A stretch of 48,381 bases of DNA from the NCBI RefSeq assembly GCF_002872255.1, contig NZ_NIPR01000020.1:1-48381 (forward strand). Direction: 5' to 3'. The DNA comes from Companilactobacillus nuruki (lineage in GTDB: Bacteria > Bacillota > Bacilli > Lactobacillales > Lactobacillaceae). Of this stretch, positions 8,794 through 17,028 are shown one piece after another (position 1 is the stretch's first letter; every line of letters starts with the position of its first letter). The position numbers and the translations under genes were made by a program. The notes beneath the pieces were generated by a model that worked only from the letters and a program-made list of their open reading frames with translations, searched no databases and was not told where the DNA came from.

Positions 8794-9762
8794 CTAATTA
8801 TTTATTTGCCTTGCTGTAAAATGATGTATCCCTTTATTACGTTCTTCAAATCCTTCTGTTTTACTTACAATAAAGCGAGGACGATTATTAACTTGATCCA
8901 ACACTCGGCCCAGATAACTTCCAAGAATACCAATGGATAACATCAATAATCCTAGGGTAAATAATAGAATTGTTACACCAACAGACGCAACATTGTAATT
9001 GCCGCTAGCAATTAAATATCCTAAAGTAAAAACTCCACTAACCAATGGAACAACTGAAAAAATATTAACAAATTGTAATGGCTTCATTGAAAAAGATGTA
9101 ATTCCATCTAATGCTAATTTAACCATCTTTGAAAGTGGATATTTAGTTTCACCAGCAATTCTTTCTTGGCGATGATATTGAACACTTGTTTGTTTAAATC
9201 CAATCCAAGTAACTTGACCTCTAACGAAGGGATCTTGCTCGTGTAGTTTCAAAAGCTGGTGTACAGCTTTACGATCCATTAAACGAAAATCTCCTGTATC
9301 TAAAGGCATATCAATTGTAGCTAATTTTTTAAAGGTACGATAAAAAATTTTGGCAGTGAATTTTTTGAAGATAGTTTCACCATCTCTTTGCATTCTCTTA
9401 CCATAAACTATCTCATAGCCTTCATTCCACTTTTCAATCATTTGGGGGATAACCTCCGGAGGGTCCTGCAGATCGGCATCCATCACAACTACTGCATCCC
9501 CTTTCGTATACTGGAGACCGGCAGTTATTGCCAATTGATGTCCAAAGTTTCTAGAAAATTCGACTAGTTTAATATTGTCATGTTGATCAATAGCTCGATT
9601 AATAATTGCAACGGACTTATCTGTTGACCCATCATCAACGAAAACCAATTCATAATTTTCTTCTTGTTGTTCAACATAATTAAGCAAAGTATCAATCGTG
9701 GCCTGAATACCAGCTTCTTCATTAAAGACTGGTAAAACAATTGAAATTAATTGATTTTTCAT
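8794..9762 (-). CDS. polyprenyl-phosphate glycosyltransferase, GT2 (GtrB/CsbB class)
   Basis: A 322-residue membrane-anchored GT2. It probably transfers a sugar from a nucleotide donor to undecaprenyl phosphate on the cytoplasmic face. Seen are the N-terminal ISIVLPVFNEE, the VDDGSTD acidic motif, DADLQDPPE (metal binding), and two C-terminal membrane helices (residues ~230-290), the arrangement of GtrB, CsbB and YkcC. RBS GAAAGGA is well placed. The gene follows the GT39 gene by about 20 bases and so shares its operon. The pair would form a donor-making enzyme (this one) and an extracytoplasmic transferase that uses the lipid-linked sugar. A GtrA-type flippase, often part of such systems, is not in the window. 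Confidence 0.87.
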   Translation of the reverse strand: MKNQLISIVLPVFNEEAGIQATIDTLLNYVEQQEENYELVFVDDGSTDKSVAIINRAIDQHDNIKLVEFSRNFGHQLAITAGLQYTKGDAVVVMDADLQDPPEVIPQMIEKWNEGYEIVYGKRMQRDGETIFKKFTAKIFYRTFKKLATIDMPLDTGDFRLMDRKAVHQLLKLHEQDPFVRGQVTWIGFKQTSVQYHRQERIAGETKYPLSKMVKLALDGITSFSMKPLQFVNIFSVVPLVSGVFTLGYLIASGNYNVASVGVTILLFTLGLLMLSIGILGSYLGRVLDQVNNRPRFIVSKTEGFEERNKGIHHFTARQINN

Positions 9763-9782
9763 AATAACATTCCTTTCAGCAA

Positions 9783-12197
9783 CTATTTATAAATACTTGA
9801 CAGATCGTATAAGGTTCCTGATTGACCAGGGCCACCCATACCACCGCCCATTGATTGTGATCCAGACTTAGCTGACTTCTTCATCTTTTTAAGTTGAGCC
9901 TTAGTTAATTTCTTCTTTGTTCCACTTGGAGCTTTATTTGAGGCTGGAGCTCCTCCGGCATTATTTTGGGCCTTACTGCCGCTTGGTGCTTTTCCACCAG
10001 ATGGAGCACTACTTGAACTACCACTTGGTTTTGCTGGTGGGGTTGAATTTGAAGAAGAACCAGGAGCTTGACTACTTGGAGCAGCCGTACTTGATTTCTG
10101 CTTAGAAGCTACTGTAACAGAACTTGAAGCGTTTGTTTGTGTATTGCTACTGTTACTTAATTTAACTTTCTTAGCGTGTTTTTTAATCCAACTGACAATC
10201 TCATTATTGGAACCGCCCGTCTTACCGCCTGAGTAGTAATACTTAACTTTTCCTTCTTTAACAAGTTTCTTAAATTGTTTAAGCGATATGGCTTTATCGG
10301 TTCCATTGAAACCACCCATAGCCATTACGGCCTTGCCGGTTTTAATAATATATGGAGCAGCTGTACTTGAATCATCTGTTGCAAACAAGTATTCAGCATT
10401 GCCTTGATGTTTTTTAAGATATTTAAGTAGCGTTGAATCAATCTGGAAATCACCCATGCCTCCTTCGCCACCACCTGCTGAAAGCAAACTTGGTCCAGCA
10501 CTTGGAATCCCATCACTAGAACCGGCTAAAGTTGGTGTTAATGACCACCACGTTGGAGCCAGCATTACAATTATTAAAGCCACAATAGGCCAAACACGTT
10601 TATTTCTCAATTTAATAGCGATCCATGGTAATACAAACAATGGAATTGAAATTATTATTCCAGCGACTAATAAAATCCAAGCTAAGGTCTGGTAATAATC
10701 CATTAGATACCACGCTTGTAAAACACTTGTGGTTAAAATCGAAATTGGCAACAACATTGCCCACATTGATTTCTCACGCCATTGTTTAATCATAGTATAA
10801 ATGCCAATACCAGCTAAGACAGCCATTGCTGGTGCCAACATGATCGTATAATATGGATGGAAGAAACTAGCGACTGAGAAGAATCCCGCTACTGGAACCA
10901 ACCAGCCAACCCAAAGCCAAAGATCTTTTCTTTGCTCATTAAGGGCATACCATTTTTTCTTAGGGTCACGATAATATGCATAACTGGAAATTAATCCAAA
11001 GACAGCAATTAACATTACCCAACTAATTTGTGGTCCTAATTCTTTTTGAAACAATCTAAATGGTCCAGCAGTACCAATATTGAAAGCACCACCGCCTCCA
11101 GTGGCATTACCAGCACCGCCTTTAGTTCCACCAGGTTGACCTTTCATTGAAGGTGCACCATTTTTTGAACCAGTTGGTTTAGTTGGAGGGTTCCCTGAGG
11201 CAGACTTTTTAGTTCCATTGGGTGGAGTTGGGGCATTGCTTGATGATTTAGTTCCACTTGGTTTTTTAGAGCTACTACCTGATGGCGGTGTCATCGACTT
11301 ACTACTCTTCTTTGAAGATCCCATTCCTGGGAAAGCCCCGCCTGTACCAGTAGTTTGTCCAAGTAAACGCTGAGTACCATTGTATCCAAAAGCAAGTTCT
11401 AGAGCTGAGTTAGTTTCTGAACCACCCTCATATGGCCGATTTGATGAATTTGTCATATCAATCGACAATGGCCAAATTAAAGTAAAAACTGCCAGAAATA
11501 CTGTAGCAATGGATAAATGAAGCAATTTCTTATTCCATTTGAAGTTGGCAGCTATCCAATAATACAAATAAAGAGCTGGTAGAACCATAAATGCTTGTAG
11601 CATTTTAATATTGAATGAAAAACCAATTAAGGCAAATCCAATCCATAAATAACGTTGCTGTTTATTATCAACGGCTTTTTGAACGAACCAAAATGATAAT
11701 AGCAGGAAAAATACTAAGGTTGCATCCATATTGTTAGTTCTGGAATCTGCAACGACAATTGGTGTTAAAGTCATTACTAAAGCAGCAATTCGAGCAGGTA
11801 TTCTACCGAATTTTTTTGCTACCATATTATAGATTAGATAAACTGAACCAATCCCAAAGAGAATCGATGGTAAAACAACGCTCCATCCATATACTCCGAA
11901 GATTTTGGCACTAATTGTCATAAACCAGAGTGCAACTGGTGGTTTATCAACTGTAATAAATCCCGCTGGATCGAAACTGGCATACCAGAAGTTTTTAAAA
12001 CTCTTAGTCATACTGACAATAGCAGCGGTATAAAAATTATTGGCCTCTCCTGCTTCCCAAATGTTCCAGGCATACAAGAAAGCTGCTAAAATTAAAATAG
12101 CAATTAACCAATAATCATATTTAATAGTTCTTAATTTATTAAAAAAATTACTTTTTTCGTTTTTCTGAACACGACTTGGTTCTTTTGATTCCATCAT
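9783..12197 (-). CDS. GT39/ArnT-like membrane glycosyltransferase (YkcB/YycA class) with low-complexity insertions
   Basis: An 804-residue GT-C enzyme expected to move a sugar from a polyprenyl-phosphate carrier to a cell-surface acceptor, possibly teichoic acid or protein. The N-terminal part has several membrane helices with the PMT_2 hallmarks: a first periplasmic loop, DKPPVALW (~84-91), and DSRTNNMDA (~151-159). Two long Ser/Gly/Pro/Lys-rich stretches stand out. One lies inside the second large outer loop (residues ~283-372, nt ~11082-11351). The other is near the C terminus (~680-795, nt ~9813-10160), just before the family-like ending SGTLYDLSS. Related proteins have a shorter glycine-rich loop at the first site. 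The acceptor cannot be named from sequence. A CiaR box drives the operon (see 12333-12365). Confidence 0.85.
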   Translation of the reverse strand: MMESKEPSRVQKNEKSNFFNKLRTIKYDYWLIAILILAAFLYAWNIWEAGEANNFYTAAIVSMTKSFKNFWYASFDPAGFITVDKPPVALWFMTISAKIFGVYGWSVVLPSILFGIGSVYLIYNMVAKKFGRIPARIAALVMTLTPIVVADSRTNNMDATLVFFLLLSFWFVQKAVDNKQQRYLWIGFALIGFSFNIKMLQAFMVLPALYLYYWIAANFKWNKKLLHLSIATVFLAVFTLIWPLSIDMTNSSNRPYEGGSETNSALELAFGYNGTQRLLGQTTGTGGAFPGMGSSKKSSKSMTPPSGSSSKKPSGTKSSSNAPTPPNGTKKSASGNPPTKPTGSKNGAPSMKGQPGGTKGGAGNATGGGGAFNIGTAGPFRLFQKELGPQISWVMLIAVFGLISSYAYYRDPKKKWYALNEQRKDLWLWVGWLVPVAGFFSVASFFHPYYTIMLAPAMAVLAGIGIYTMIKQWREKSMWAMLLPISILTTSVLQAWYLMDYYQTLAWILLVAGIIISIPLFVLPWIAIKLRNKRVWPIVALIIVMLAPTWWSLTPTLAGSSDGIPSAGPSLLSAGGGEGGMGDFQIDSTLLKYLKKHQGNAEYLFATDDSSTAAPYIIKTGKAVMAMGGFNGTDKAISLKQFKKLVKEGKVKYYYSGGKTGGSNNEIVSWIKKHAKKVKLSNSSNTQTNASSSVTVASKQKSSTAAPSSQAPGSSSNSTPPAKPSGSSSSAPSGGKAPSGSKAQNNAGGAPASNKAPSGTKKKLTKAQLKKMKKSAKSGSQSMGGGMGGPGQSGTLYDLSSIYK

Positions 12198-12213
12198 TTA
12201 TCTTCTCCTATCC

Positions 12214-12300
12214 TTAAATAGCTATATTTACAAAGAAACAAATGATCGAATAAACTAAAATCGAAATTAAAATCGGTTTTAACTGTAAATTATTTTTCAT
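12214..12300 (-). CDS. 28-residue single-pass membrane peptide leading the glycosylation operon
   Basis: Too short for usual ORF calling. ATG at 12300, stop TAA at 12214-12216. The translation begins MKNNLQLKPILISILVYS and ends CFFVNIAI: a polar basic N terminus followed by one hydrophobic helix, so a membrane peptide is likely. AAAGGA precedes the ATG with about 10 bases spacing, and the downstream GT39 gene starts 16 bases after its stop with its own GGAGA. It is the first gene after the CiaR-controlled promoter. I do not recognise a family. It could be a regulator or subunit of the glycosyltransferase, or a leader peptide. Conservation is the deciding test. Confidence 0.55.
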   Translation of the reverse strand: MKNNLQLKPILISILVYSIICFFVNIAI

Positions 12301-12332
12301 CTGTTCAAATTCCTTTCTTAACGACAAGGACC

Positions 12333-12365
12333 AGATTAGCCAAACTAACTTAAATTAAGCTTAAA
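12333..12365 (-). promoter_or_regulatory. CiaR box and -10 of the glycosylation operon
   Basis: On the minus strand 12349-12365 reads TTTAAG-CTTAA-TTTAAG, an exact match to the pneumococcal CiaR direct repeat TTTAAG-N5-TTTAAG. Exactly ten bases further comes TAATCT (12333-12338), a -10 element. That is the spacing known for CiaR-activated promoters, where the repeat replaces the -35 element. Transcription would begin about 20 bases before the small membrane peptide. The genes divergent to it encode a CiaR/CiaH-like pair, so activation by that regulator is a strong inference. The same repeat lies about 16 bases upstream of a TATAAT (12381-12386) serving the regulator gene, so it may also autoregulate. 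Confidence 0.75.
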
Positions 12366-12415
12366 TCAAAAAATATGTTTTATAATTATGATTAGAAATT
12401 AATAAGGAGAGTACA

Positions 12416-13108
12416 ATGCCAAATAATATTAGAATCCTAGTAGTTGAAGATGATGAAAACTTAGCTAACAATATTGCTTCGTTCTTATCAGACTTTTCAG
12501 AAGTTGATATTGAAAATGACGGTCTAAGCGGTAAGTTTGCGGCAAGTGAAGACGTTTATGATTTAATTATTTTAGATATTATGCTTCCAGAAATGAACGG
12601 TTATGATGTTTTAAAAAATATTCGGGATGATAAAATCAATACTCCAGTTTTGATTTTGACGGCTAAAGCCGAAATAGATGATAAAATTCATGGCTTTAAC
12701 TTAGGTGCTGACGACTATTTAACAAAACCCTTCCATCGTGAGGAATTACAAGTAAGAGTTAAAGCTCTCTTGAAAAGAAGCGGTGCCCTTGCAGATGATT
12801 CAGTTCTAAAAATTAGAAATCTTGAGGTTAATTTAAATAGCCATGATATTATTGCTAACAGCGAACAAGTTGCACTGAATGGCAAAGAATACGACTTATT
12901 AGTATATTTATTACAAAATAAAAATACTATCTTAACCAAGGATCAAATCTTTGAAAGAATTTGGGGATTTGATTCCGATACATCTATCACTGTCGTTGAA
13001 GTATACATGAGTAATCTACGAAAAAAATTGCGTCCTTCTGAAAATGACAGTCTAATTAAAACTATTAGAAATGTTGGGTATATTTTTCAAGATGACACAG
13101 AAAACTAG
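12416..13108 (+). CDS. ciaR: response regulator, OmpR/PhoB family, CiaR-like
   Basis: A 230-residue DNA-binding response regulator. The receiver domain (1-~120) has the acidic pair Asp12/Asp13, phosphoacceptor Asp54 (LIILDIMLPEMNGYD), Thr82 and Lys104 (GADDYLTKPF). The C-terminal winged helix (~130-225) contains NGKEYDLLVYLLQNKN and WGFDSDTSITVVEVYMSNLR. These last segments, and HGFNLGADDYLTKPF, closely resemble what I recall of Streptococcus CiaR. The perfect CiaR box upstream supports the assignment independently. RBS AAGGAGA is six bases before the ATG. The partner kinase gene overlaps its end. The symbol is given by similarity only. Confidence 0.85.
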   Translation: MPNNIRILVVEDDENLANNIASFLSDFSEVDIENDGLSGKFAASEDVYDLIILDIMLPEMNGYDVLKNIRDDKINTPVLILTAKAEIDDKIHGFNLGADDYLTKPFHREELQVRVKALLKRSGALADDSVLKIRNLEVNLNSHDIIANSEQVALNGKEYDLLVYLLQNKNTILTKDQIFERIWGFDSDTSITVVEVYMSNLRKKLRPSENDSLIKTIRNVGYIFQDDTEN

Positions 13109-14411
13109 ACAAAGTAAAATTACCCGTCGCCAGCAATTTAAACTGTTTCTTTCTATCATGGTATCTTTCGCTGTTCTCTTTTTAACCTTGGGAATAATTA
13201 TCTTTAACCTCTTTCAATCATCGACTTATCGTAGTATCGATAAGGACATCCGTAATCAAGTCGTTTCAATTAAGAAACAACCTAATATGGCAAAAAAGGA
13301 AATTGATCCTGATCCTCATGATCCCGATGGTCAAAATAAAAAACCAGACCCCAAAGCTCCTTTTCAAGCTTCTATTCTGGTTTTTGATGATCAAGGTAAA
13401 TTACTTAATAAATCCAGTTTAGGTAATCGCTATTCAGTTTTGAAAAATATAAAGTTAAACAAAAGAAATATCAATGTTAAACAAACTTTAGTTGTTAAAA
13501 ATATGAACTTTCGTTCCATGCTAATAAAAGTATCTAAAAAAAATAATAACCCTATGTATGCTGGTCATTACGTTTTGATTATGCAAAACATTGATACACA
13601 AATCCAGGCCATCGAAAATTTTGAAAAAATATTAATAATTACCTTCTTTATCTTCTGGGTCATTGCCTTGGTAGTTTCCTATTTCCTATCTAGGATCAAT
13701 ATGTTGCCTATTATGAAGTCTTGGAAGCAGCAGACTGAATTCGTTAATGATGCTGCACATGAACTAAGAACACCATTAACAATTATTCAAGGTAAATTAG
13801 AATATATGTTAACCAAGCCCAATAAAACTATTATTGATGAAGCCGAGGCAATTTCCGTTTCACTTGATGAAGTTAATCGTCTAAATTCATTAACAAATAA
13901 TCTGTTGGTTTTAGCTCGTTCCGATTCCGCCACGACTCAATCAAACTTTGAATTAACCACCCCTGATTTCTTTTTAAAAGATCCAATTGAGCCATTCAAA
14001 GATATCATCAATTCACAGTCAAAAGTTTTTCAGATTAATCTTTTACATAAACCAGTGCTTAACTTAGATCGCGATAAGATCAAACAATTATTGATTATTC
14101 TATTAGATAATGCCACTAAATATACACCCCAAAATGGCACTATTAAAATCTACGATCAAATCGAAGGTTCCAAATATCAATTCATTATTTCTGACACTGG
14201 AGTGGGCGTTGCTGATAATGACAAAAAGAAAATTTTTGGTCGCTTTTATCGTGTTGACAAATCCAGAAACACTAATAGTGGTGGACATGGATTAGGCTTG
14301 GCAATTGCTAAACAAATCGTTGAGCTCCATCATGGAAATATTTTTGTACGTGATAACTTGCCACATGGTAGCGAATTCGTAGTCGAGTTACCTATTAAGC
14401 GAAACCATTAA
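13092..14411 (+). CDS. ciaH: sensor histidine kinase, CiaH-like
   Basis: The product is 439 residues from the ATG at 13092, which overlaps the regulator's last codons, so translation is probably coupled; no clear Shine-Dalgarno precedes it. Layout: cytoplasmic basic N terminus, membrane helix ~18-40, extracytoplasmic sensor ~41-178, helix ~179-199 and no evident HAMP. The H box is NDAAHELRTPL (His223). The ATPase has N box LLDNATKYTP, then DTGVGVAD and GHGLGLAIAKQI. The sensor carries an acidic proline-rich stretch (residues 71-88, DPDPHDPDGQNKKPDP) that might bind cations. With the regulator it should control the divergent glycosylation operon. Confidence 0.88.
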   Translation: MTQKTRQSKITRRQQFKLFLSIMVSFAVLFLTLGIIIFNLFQSSTYRSIDKDIRNQVVSIKKQPNMAKKEIDPDPHDPDGQNKKPDPKAPFQASILVFDDQGKLLNKSSLGNRYSVLKNIKLNKRNINVKQTLVVKNMNFRSMLIKVSKKNNNPMYAGHYVLIMQNIDTQIQAIENFEKILIITFFIFWVIALVVSYFLSRINMLPIMKSWKQQTEFVNDAAHELRTPLTIIQGKLEYMLTKPNKTIIDEAEAISVSLDEVNRLNSLTNNLLVLARSDSATTQSNFELTTPDFFLKDPIEPFKDIINSQSKVFQINLLHKPVLNLDRDKIKQLLIILLDNATKYTPQNGTIKIYDQIEGSKYQFIISDTGVGVADNDKKKIFGRFYRVDKSRNTNSGGHGLGLAIAKQIVELHHGNIFVRDNLPHGSEFVVELPIKRNH

Positions 14412-14478
14412 TTAATTCAGACTTTTTTCTTAAACTAATTTATAATATAAACATAAATTAGTTGATGGAGAGGTTCTT

Positions 14479-14922
14479 ATGGACAAAGAAAAGATTCAAG
14501 ATTATTGGTTTAATTTTTTAAGAGATAAAAATTCACTTTATTATCCATTAGGAGACATTACCAGCTTCGGTGGTGATCCACAATTGTTAGCTAAACTAGT
14601 TTACGATGGTACTAAAACCGCTACCTCCTCATCATATGATCTTTATAAACCAAATGAATATATGCCTCAAGTTGGTGATTACAATATCATTCTAGATGGT
14701 AACGAAGATCCAATCTGTATTACTAAAACACTGGTTACCGAGGTAATTCCCTTTGATCAAGTCAGTGCTGAACATGCCTATCACGAGGGAGAAGGAGATC
14801 GTACCTTAGAATATTGGCGTCAAATACACGAAGATTTCTTTAAAAAAGAATATCAAGAAGCTGGCAAAGAATTTAATAATCAAATTCCTTGTCTATGTGA
14901 AGTTTTTGAACGAATATATTAA
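14479..14922 (+). CDS. ASCH-domain protein
   Basis: The product is 147 residues. The ASCH fold is indicated by the sequence GTKTATSSSYDLYK (~49-62), the strand PICITKTLVTEVIPFDQV, and the later EGEGDRTLEYWRQIHEDFF, a conserved pattern in bacterial ASCH proteins. ASCH domains are related to PUA domains and bind RNA; some are ribonucleases, but the role of this small stand-alone form is unsettled. GGAGAGG lies about six bases before the ATG, and TATAAT (14441-14446) lies upstream inside an inverted repeat (CTAATTTAT ... ATAAATTAG). It appears to be a single-gene unit ended by the terminator below. Confidence 0.85.
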   Translation: MDKEKIQDYWFNFLRDKNSLYYPLGDITSFGGDPQLLAKLVYDGTKTATSSSYDLYKPNEYMPQVGDYNIILDGNEDPICITKTLVTEVIPFDQVSAEHAYHEGEGDRTLEYWRQIHEDFFKKEYQEAGKEFNNQIPCLCEVFERIY

Positions 14923-14930
14923 ATACGAAA

Positions 14931-14974
14931 ATAAGGCCTAGTGATTATTTTTAACCACTAGGCCCTATTTTTTC
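14931..14974. terminator. bidirectional terminator between ASCH gene and mscL
   Basis: GGCCTAGTG and CACTAGGCC form a nine-base stem, with T runs in both orientations. It can end the rightward ASCH gene and the leftward mscL gene. Confidence 0.85.
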
Positions 14975-15006
14975 TACTCATGAGTTGAATACATTATTAA
15001 TAATTT

Positions 15007-15396
15007 TTAGTTCTCTTTATTCTTTTCATCCAAAGAATCTGAAATCTTCTTCAAATACATAACCATTTCATCTTCCTTAGTATCTTCTGGTTCTGGTTCC
15101 TCTTCACGACTTTTAATAACCTTGTTCATAACCTTTACCAATAAGAACACTACAAAAGCAATGATCAAGAAATTGATGATTGATTCTATAAAAGTACCAT
15201 ACTTAAACGTTGCATCACCAACTTTAAAAACCAAATTAGTCAAGTCTATTTTTCCCAAAAACAAACCAATTAATGGATTAATAAGATTTGATACCAATGA
15301 TTGAACAATTGCTGTAAAAGCAGCCCCCATGATAACACCAACTGCTAAGTCCATTACATTACCACGGCTTATAAAATCTTTAAATTCTTTTATCAT
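15007..15396 (-). CDS. mscL: large-conductance mechanosensitive channel
   Basis: A 129-residue channel that opens under membrane tension and releases solutes on osmotic downshock. The N-terminal amphipathic helix and TM1 are classical ([20 protein letters not shown], then [10 protein letters not shown]). TM2 is [16 protein letters not shown], and the C-terminal charged bundle ([13 protein letters not shown]) closes the protein. The length is typical for MscL. It is a single gene with a bidirectional terminator at its end. Confidence 0.95.
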   Translation of the reverse strand: MIKEFKDFISRGNVMDLAVGVIMGAAFTAIVQSLVSNLINPLIGLFLGKIDLTNLVFKVGDATFKYGTFIESIINFLIIAFVVFLLVKVMNKVIKSREEEPEPEDTKEDEMVMYLKKISDSLDEKNKEN

Positions 15397-15546
15397 ATTC
15401 CCAATCTCCTAAATTCTTTCTATCTTTAATTATGAACGTTTTCAGGTATCTTATGCAAATTTTTTGTAATTAAAAAATAGACATATAGTACTAACCTTTC
15501 TTTTAGATTATTTTAATTTATAATTTAGGAGAAAGGCCGTGAAAAA

Positions 15547-15939
15547 ATGAATAATTTTGATATGTATAAAATGATCCTTGAAATTCTTGCTGAAAAAAAT
15601 CCTCAAGATTTTCAAGAATTATTAGACGACTCTCAACGTTATCAAACCGTTAAAGACTATATAGCCAGTGATAACATTAATCAGTTTTTAATTCAAGACA
15701 TGCAAAAAATGACAATTCAAATGATTAATGATGGTCTGATTTCTGGAATAATTAGTCCTTTAAAATACGTTACTTTGATTAAATTAAATGGTTTGACTAT
15801 ACTTGGTTTTCAATATTTAAAAAAACTTCGCCAAAGGAATATTAAAAGTAAGCTAGAAGACATCTTAAAGGAGAAAAGCACTCCTATAACTGCTGAGTCA
15901 TTGACTAAAGTACTTTCTGAGTTAGTTTTTCAAGAATAA
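15547..15939 (+). CDS. unknown protein, 130 aa, possibly a YjcQ-like winged helix
   Basis: The product is soluble, helical and charged (MNNFDMYKMILEILAEKNPQ at the N terminus). The middle part, MINDGLISG followed by YVTLIKLNGLTILGFQYLKK, resembles the wing and last helix of small winged-helix proteins such as YjcQ, but I cannot assign the family firmly. AGGAGAAAGG precedes the ATG at 15547; a GTG inside this stretch runs straight into a stop and is not a start. It is followed by the 3' end of an oppositely oriented gene. Confidence 0.6.
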   Translation: MNNFDMYKMILEILAEKNPQDFQELLDDSQRYQTVKDYIASDNINQFLIQDMQKMTIQMINDGLISGIISPLKYVTLIKLNGLTILGFQYLKKLRQRNIKSKLEDILKEKSTPITAESLTKVLSELVFQE

Positions 15940-15950
15940 TTTTTTGACAT

Positions 15951-15990
15951 AAAAAAAACCTCCGTTAGATTTCTCCAACATGAGAGGTTC
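15951..15990 (-). terminator. rho-independent terminator of the SLAP-like gene
   Basis: On the minus strand AACCTC pairs with GAGGTT, and an inner stem GTTGGA/TCTAAC closes on a GAAA loop. Eight T follow. It serves the secreted protein gene that ends at 16028. Confidence 0.75.
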
Positions 15991-16027
15991 ATTACGACAA
16001 CATAATTTAATCTTTAATTAATAGTTA

Positions 16028-16555
16028 TTATGCACCTACTACGGGAATCCATTCATTAGTTGCAATCTGTGTATATGATACTCCATCGGGCATATCGATT
16101 ATTTTACCTGATTTCCAAAGACCTATTGGCAAAATCTTTCCAGTGTCATTCATAGAATATGTTTTATAATCTAAGCTATAAACTTTAGTAGGTTCTTTTG
16201 TTCCCTGTGTGTCACCATTTTCAGTATTATAAACAGTAGCAACATTTTGTTTAGAAACCCACTCATTAGTAGCTACTCTTAACATAGTCTTATTTCCACT
16301 TACATTACTATTGTTGAAGGCAGTTTGATCAAATTTCCAATCCGTATTCGCACCAAGAGCTCGATTTGTGACTAACGAAAAATTGAATAAATCAGTTCCA
16401 TTCATATCTTGATTACCCTTTGCCAAAACTCGTTCAACCTTATATGTATGAACATAGTCAGGAACTGCACTAGCTTGAACATTAGTAGCACTAAATTCAA
16501 TAAATGAAGTCAATGCCAAAGCTGAAATTAGTCCTACTTTTATAATTTTTTTCAT
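16028..16555 (-). CDS. secreted protein with two SLAP-like surface-anchoring repeats
   Basis: The product is 175 residues. A signal peptide (MKKIIKVGLISALALTSFIE, cleavage near VQA-SA) is followed by a 145-residue exported region. Two copies of a motif ending in ATNEW are visible. One is RVATNEWVSKQNVATVYNT (~96-114); the other, TQIATNEWIPVVGA, closes the protein. Between them lies KVYSLDYKTYSMNDTG. This resembles the SLAP (surface-layer-associated) domain repeats that bind lactobacillus cell walls. The mature protein is little more than an anchor, with no catalytic domain seen. RBS GGGGGA is nine bases upstream of the ATG. Function beyond wall binding is unknown. Confidence 0.6.
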   Translation of the reverse strand: MKKIIKVGLISALALTSFIEFSATNVQASAVPDYVHTYKVERVLAKGNQDMNGTDLFNFSLVTNRALGANTDWKFDQTAFNNSNVSGNKTMLRVATNEWVSKQNVATVYNTENGDTQGTKEPTKVYSLDYKTYSMNDTGKILPIGLWKSGKIIDMPDGVSYTQIATNEWIPVVGA

Positions 16556-16763
16556 AATATATAATCCCCCAGACTTATTTATAGTTAATTATACTTCTTT
16601 CCACCTGAAAGTACACATCCGTAAAGAGGCCAGTCATAATTGACTAACTGCTACAATGATTCCGTATAAATGCTCTACTGTGTCTATTTAAAGTCTATAC
16701 TGTCACGTTTGATAAGGTTTTACTAAAGAACAGATACTTCATATAGAGCTGTAAAAATCTTCG

Positions 16764-16997
16764 ATGAATAAATTAAAGGACAATCTGAATATTTTTATAA
16801 AAAACTATGCCGTCCCTTTGAATCTTGTATTTAGAAATTGGTATTGTGCTCTTACCTTTTTACTCACTGGCTTAGCCTATTATATATATCGCCGAATTGG
16901 ATATGTAAACCCTGAAATGACGTTGAAAATATATTCTCATTCGATGGAAAAAAGTATTAACGATGAAAATTCAAAAATAAATAGTTTATTCAGTTAG
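16764..16997 (+). pseudogene. relic of a tyrosine recombinase (phage-type integrase), C-terminal tail
   Basis: A 77-residue open frame whose second half reads like the end of an integrase: GLAYYIYRRIGYVNPEMTLK then IYSHSMEKSINDEN. Intact enzymes have a pattern such as S-I-Y-Y-I-S-K-R-L-G-H followed by the catalytic Tyr in TYSH. Here the Tyr (residue 57) is kept, the histidine of the GH pair is Tyr, and the preceding RHTH box is destroyed (RNWYCAL). The N-terminal two thirds and the rest of any element are gone. It ends 151 bases from the 3' end of tRNA-Leu(CAG), the classic integration target of such enzymes. It is decayed and surely inactive. Confidence 0.65.
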
Positions 16998-17028
16998 AGT
17001 ATTCACGATTTGTGAACACTTTTTTATT

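Noticed and set aside
9917-10695. Plus-strand frames opposite the GT39 low-complexity region
   Set aside because: They are antisense to repetitive Ser/Gly codons, which open spurious frames.
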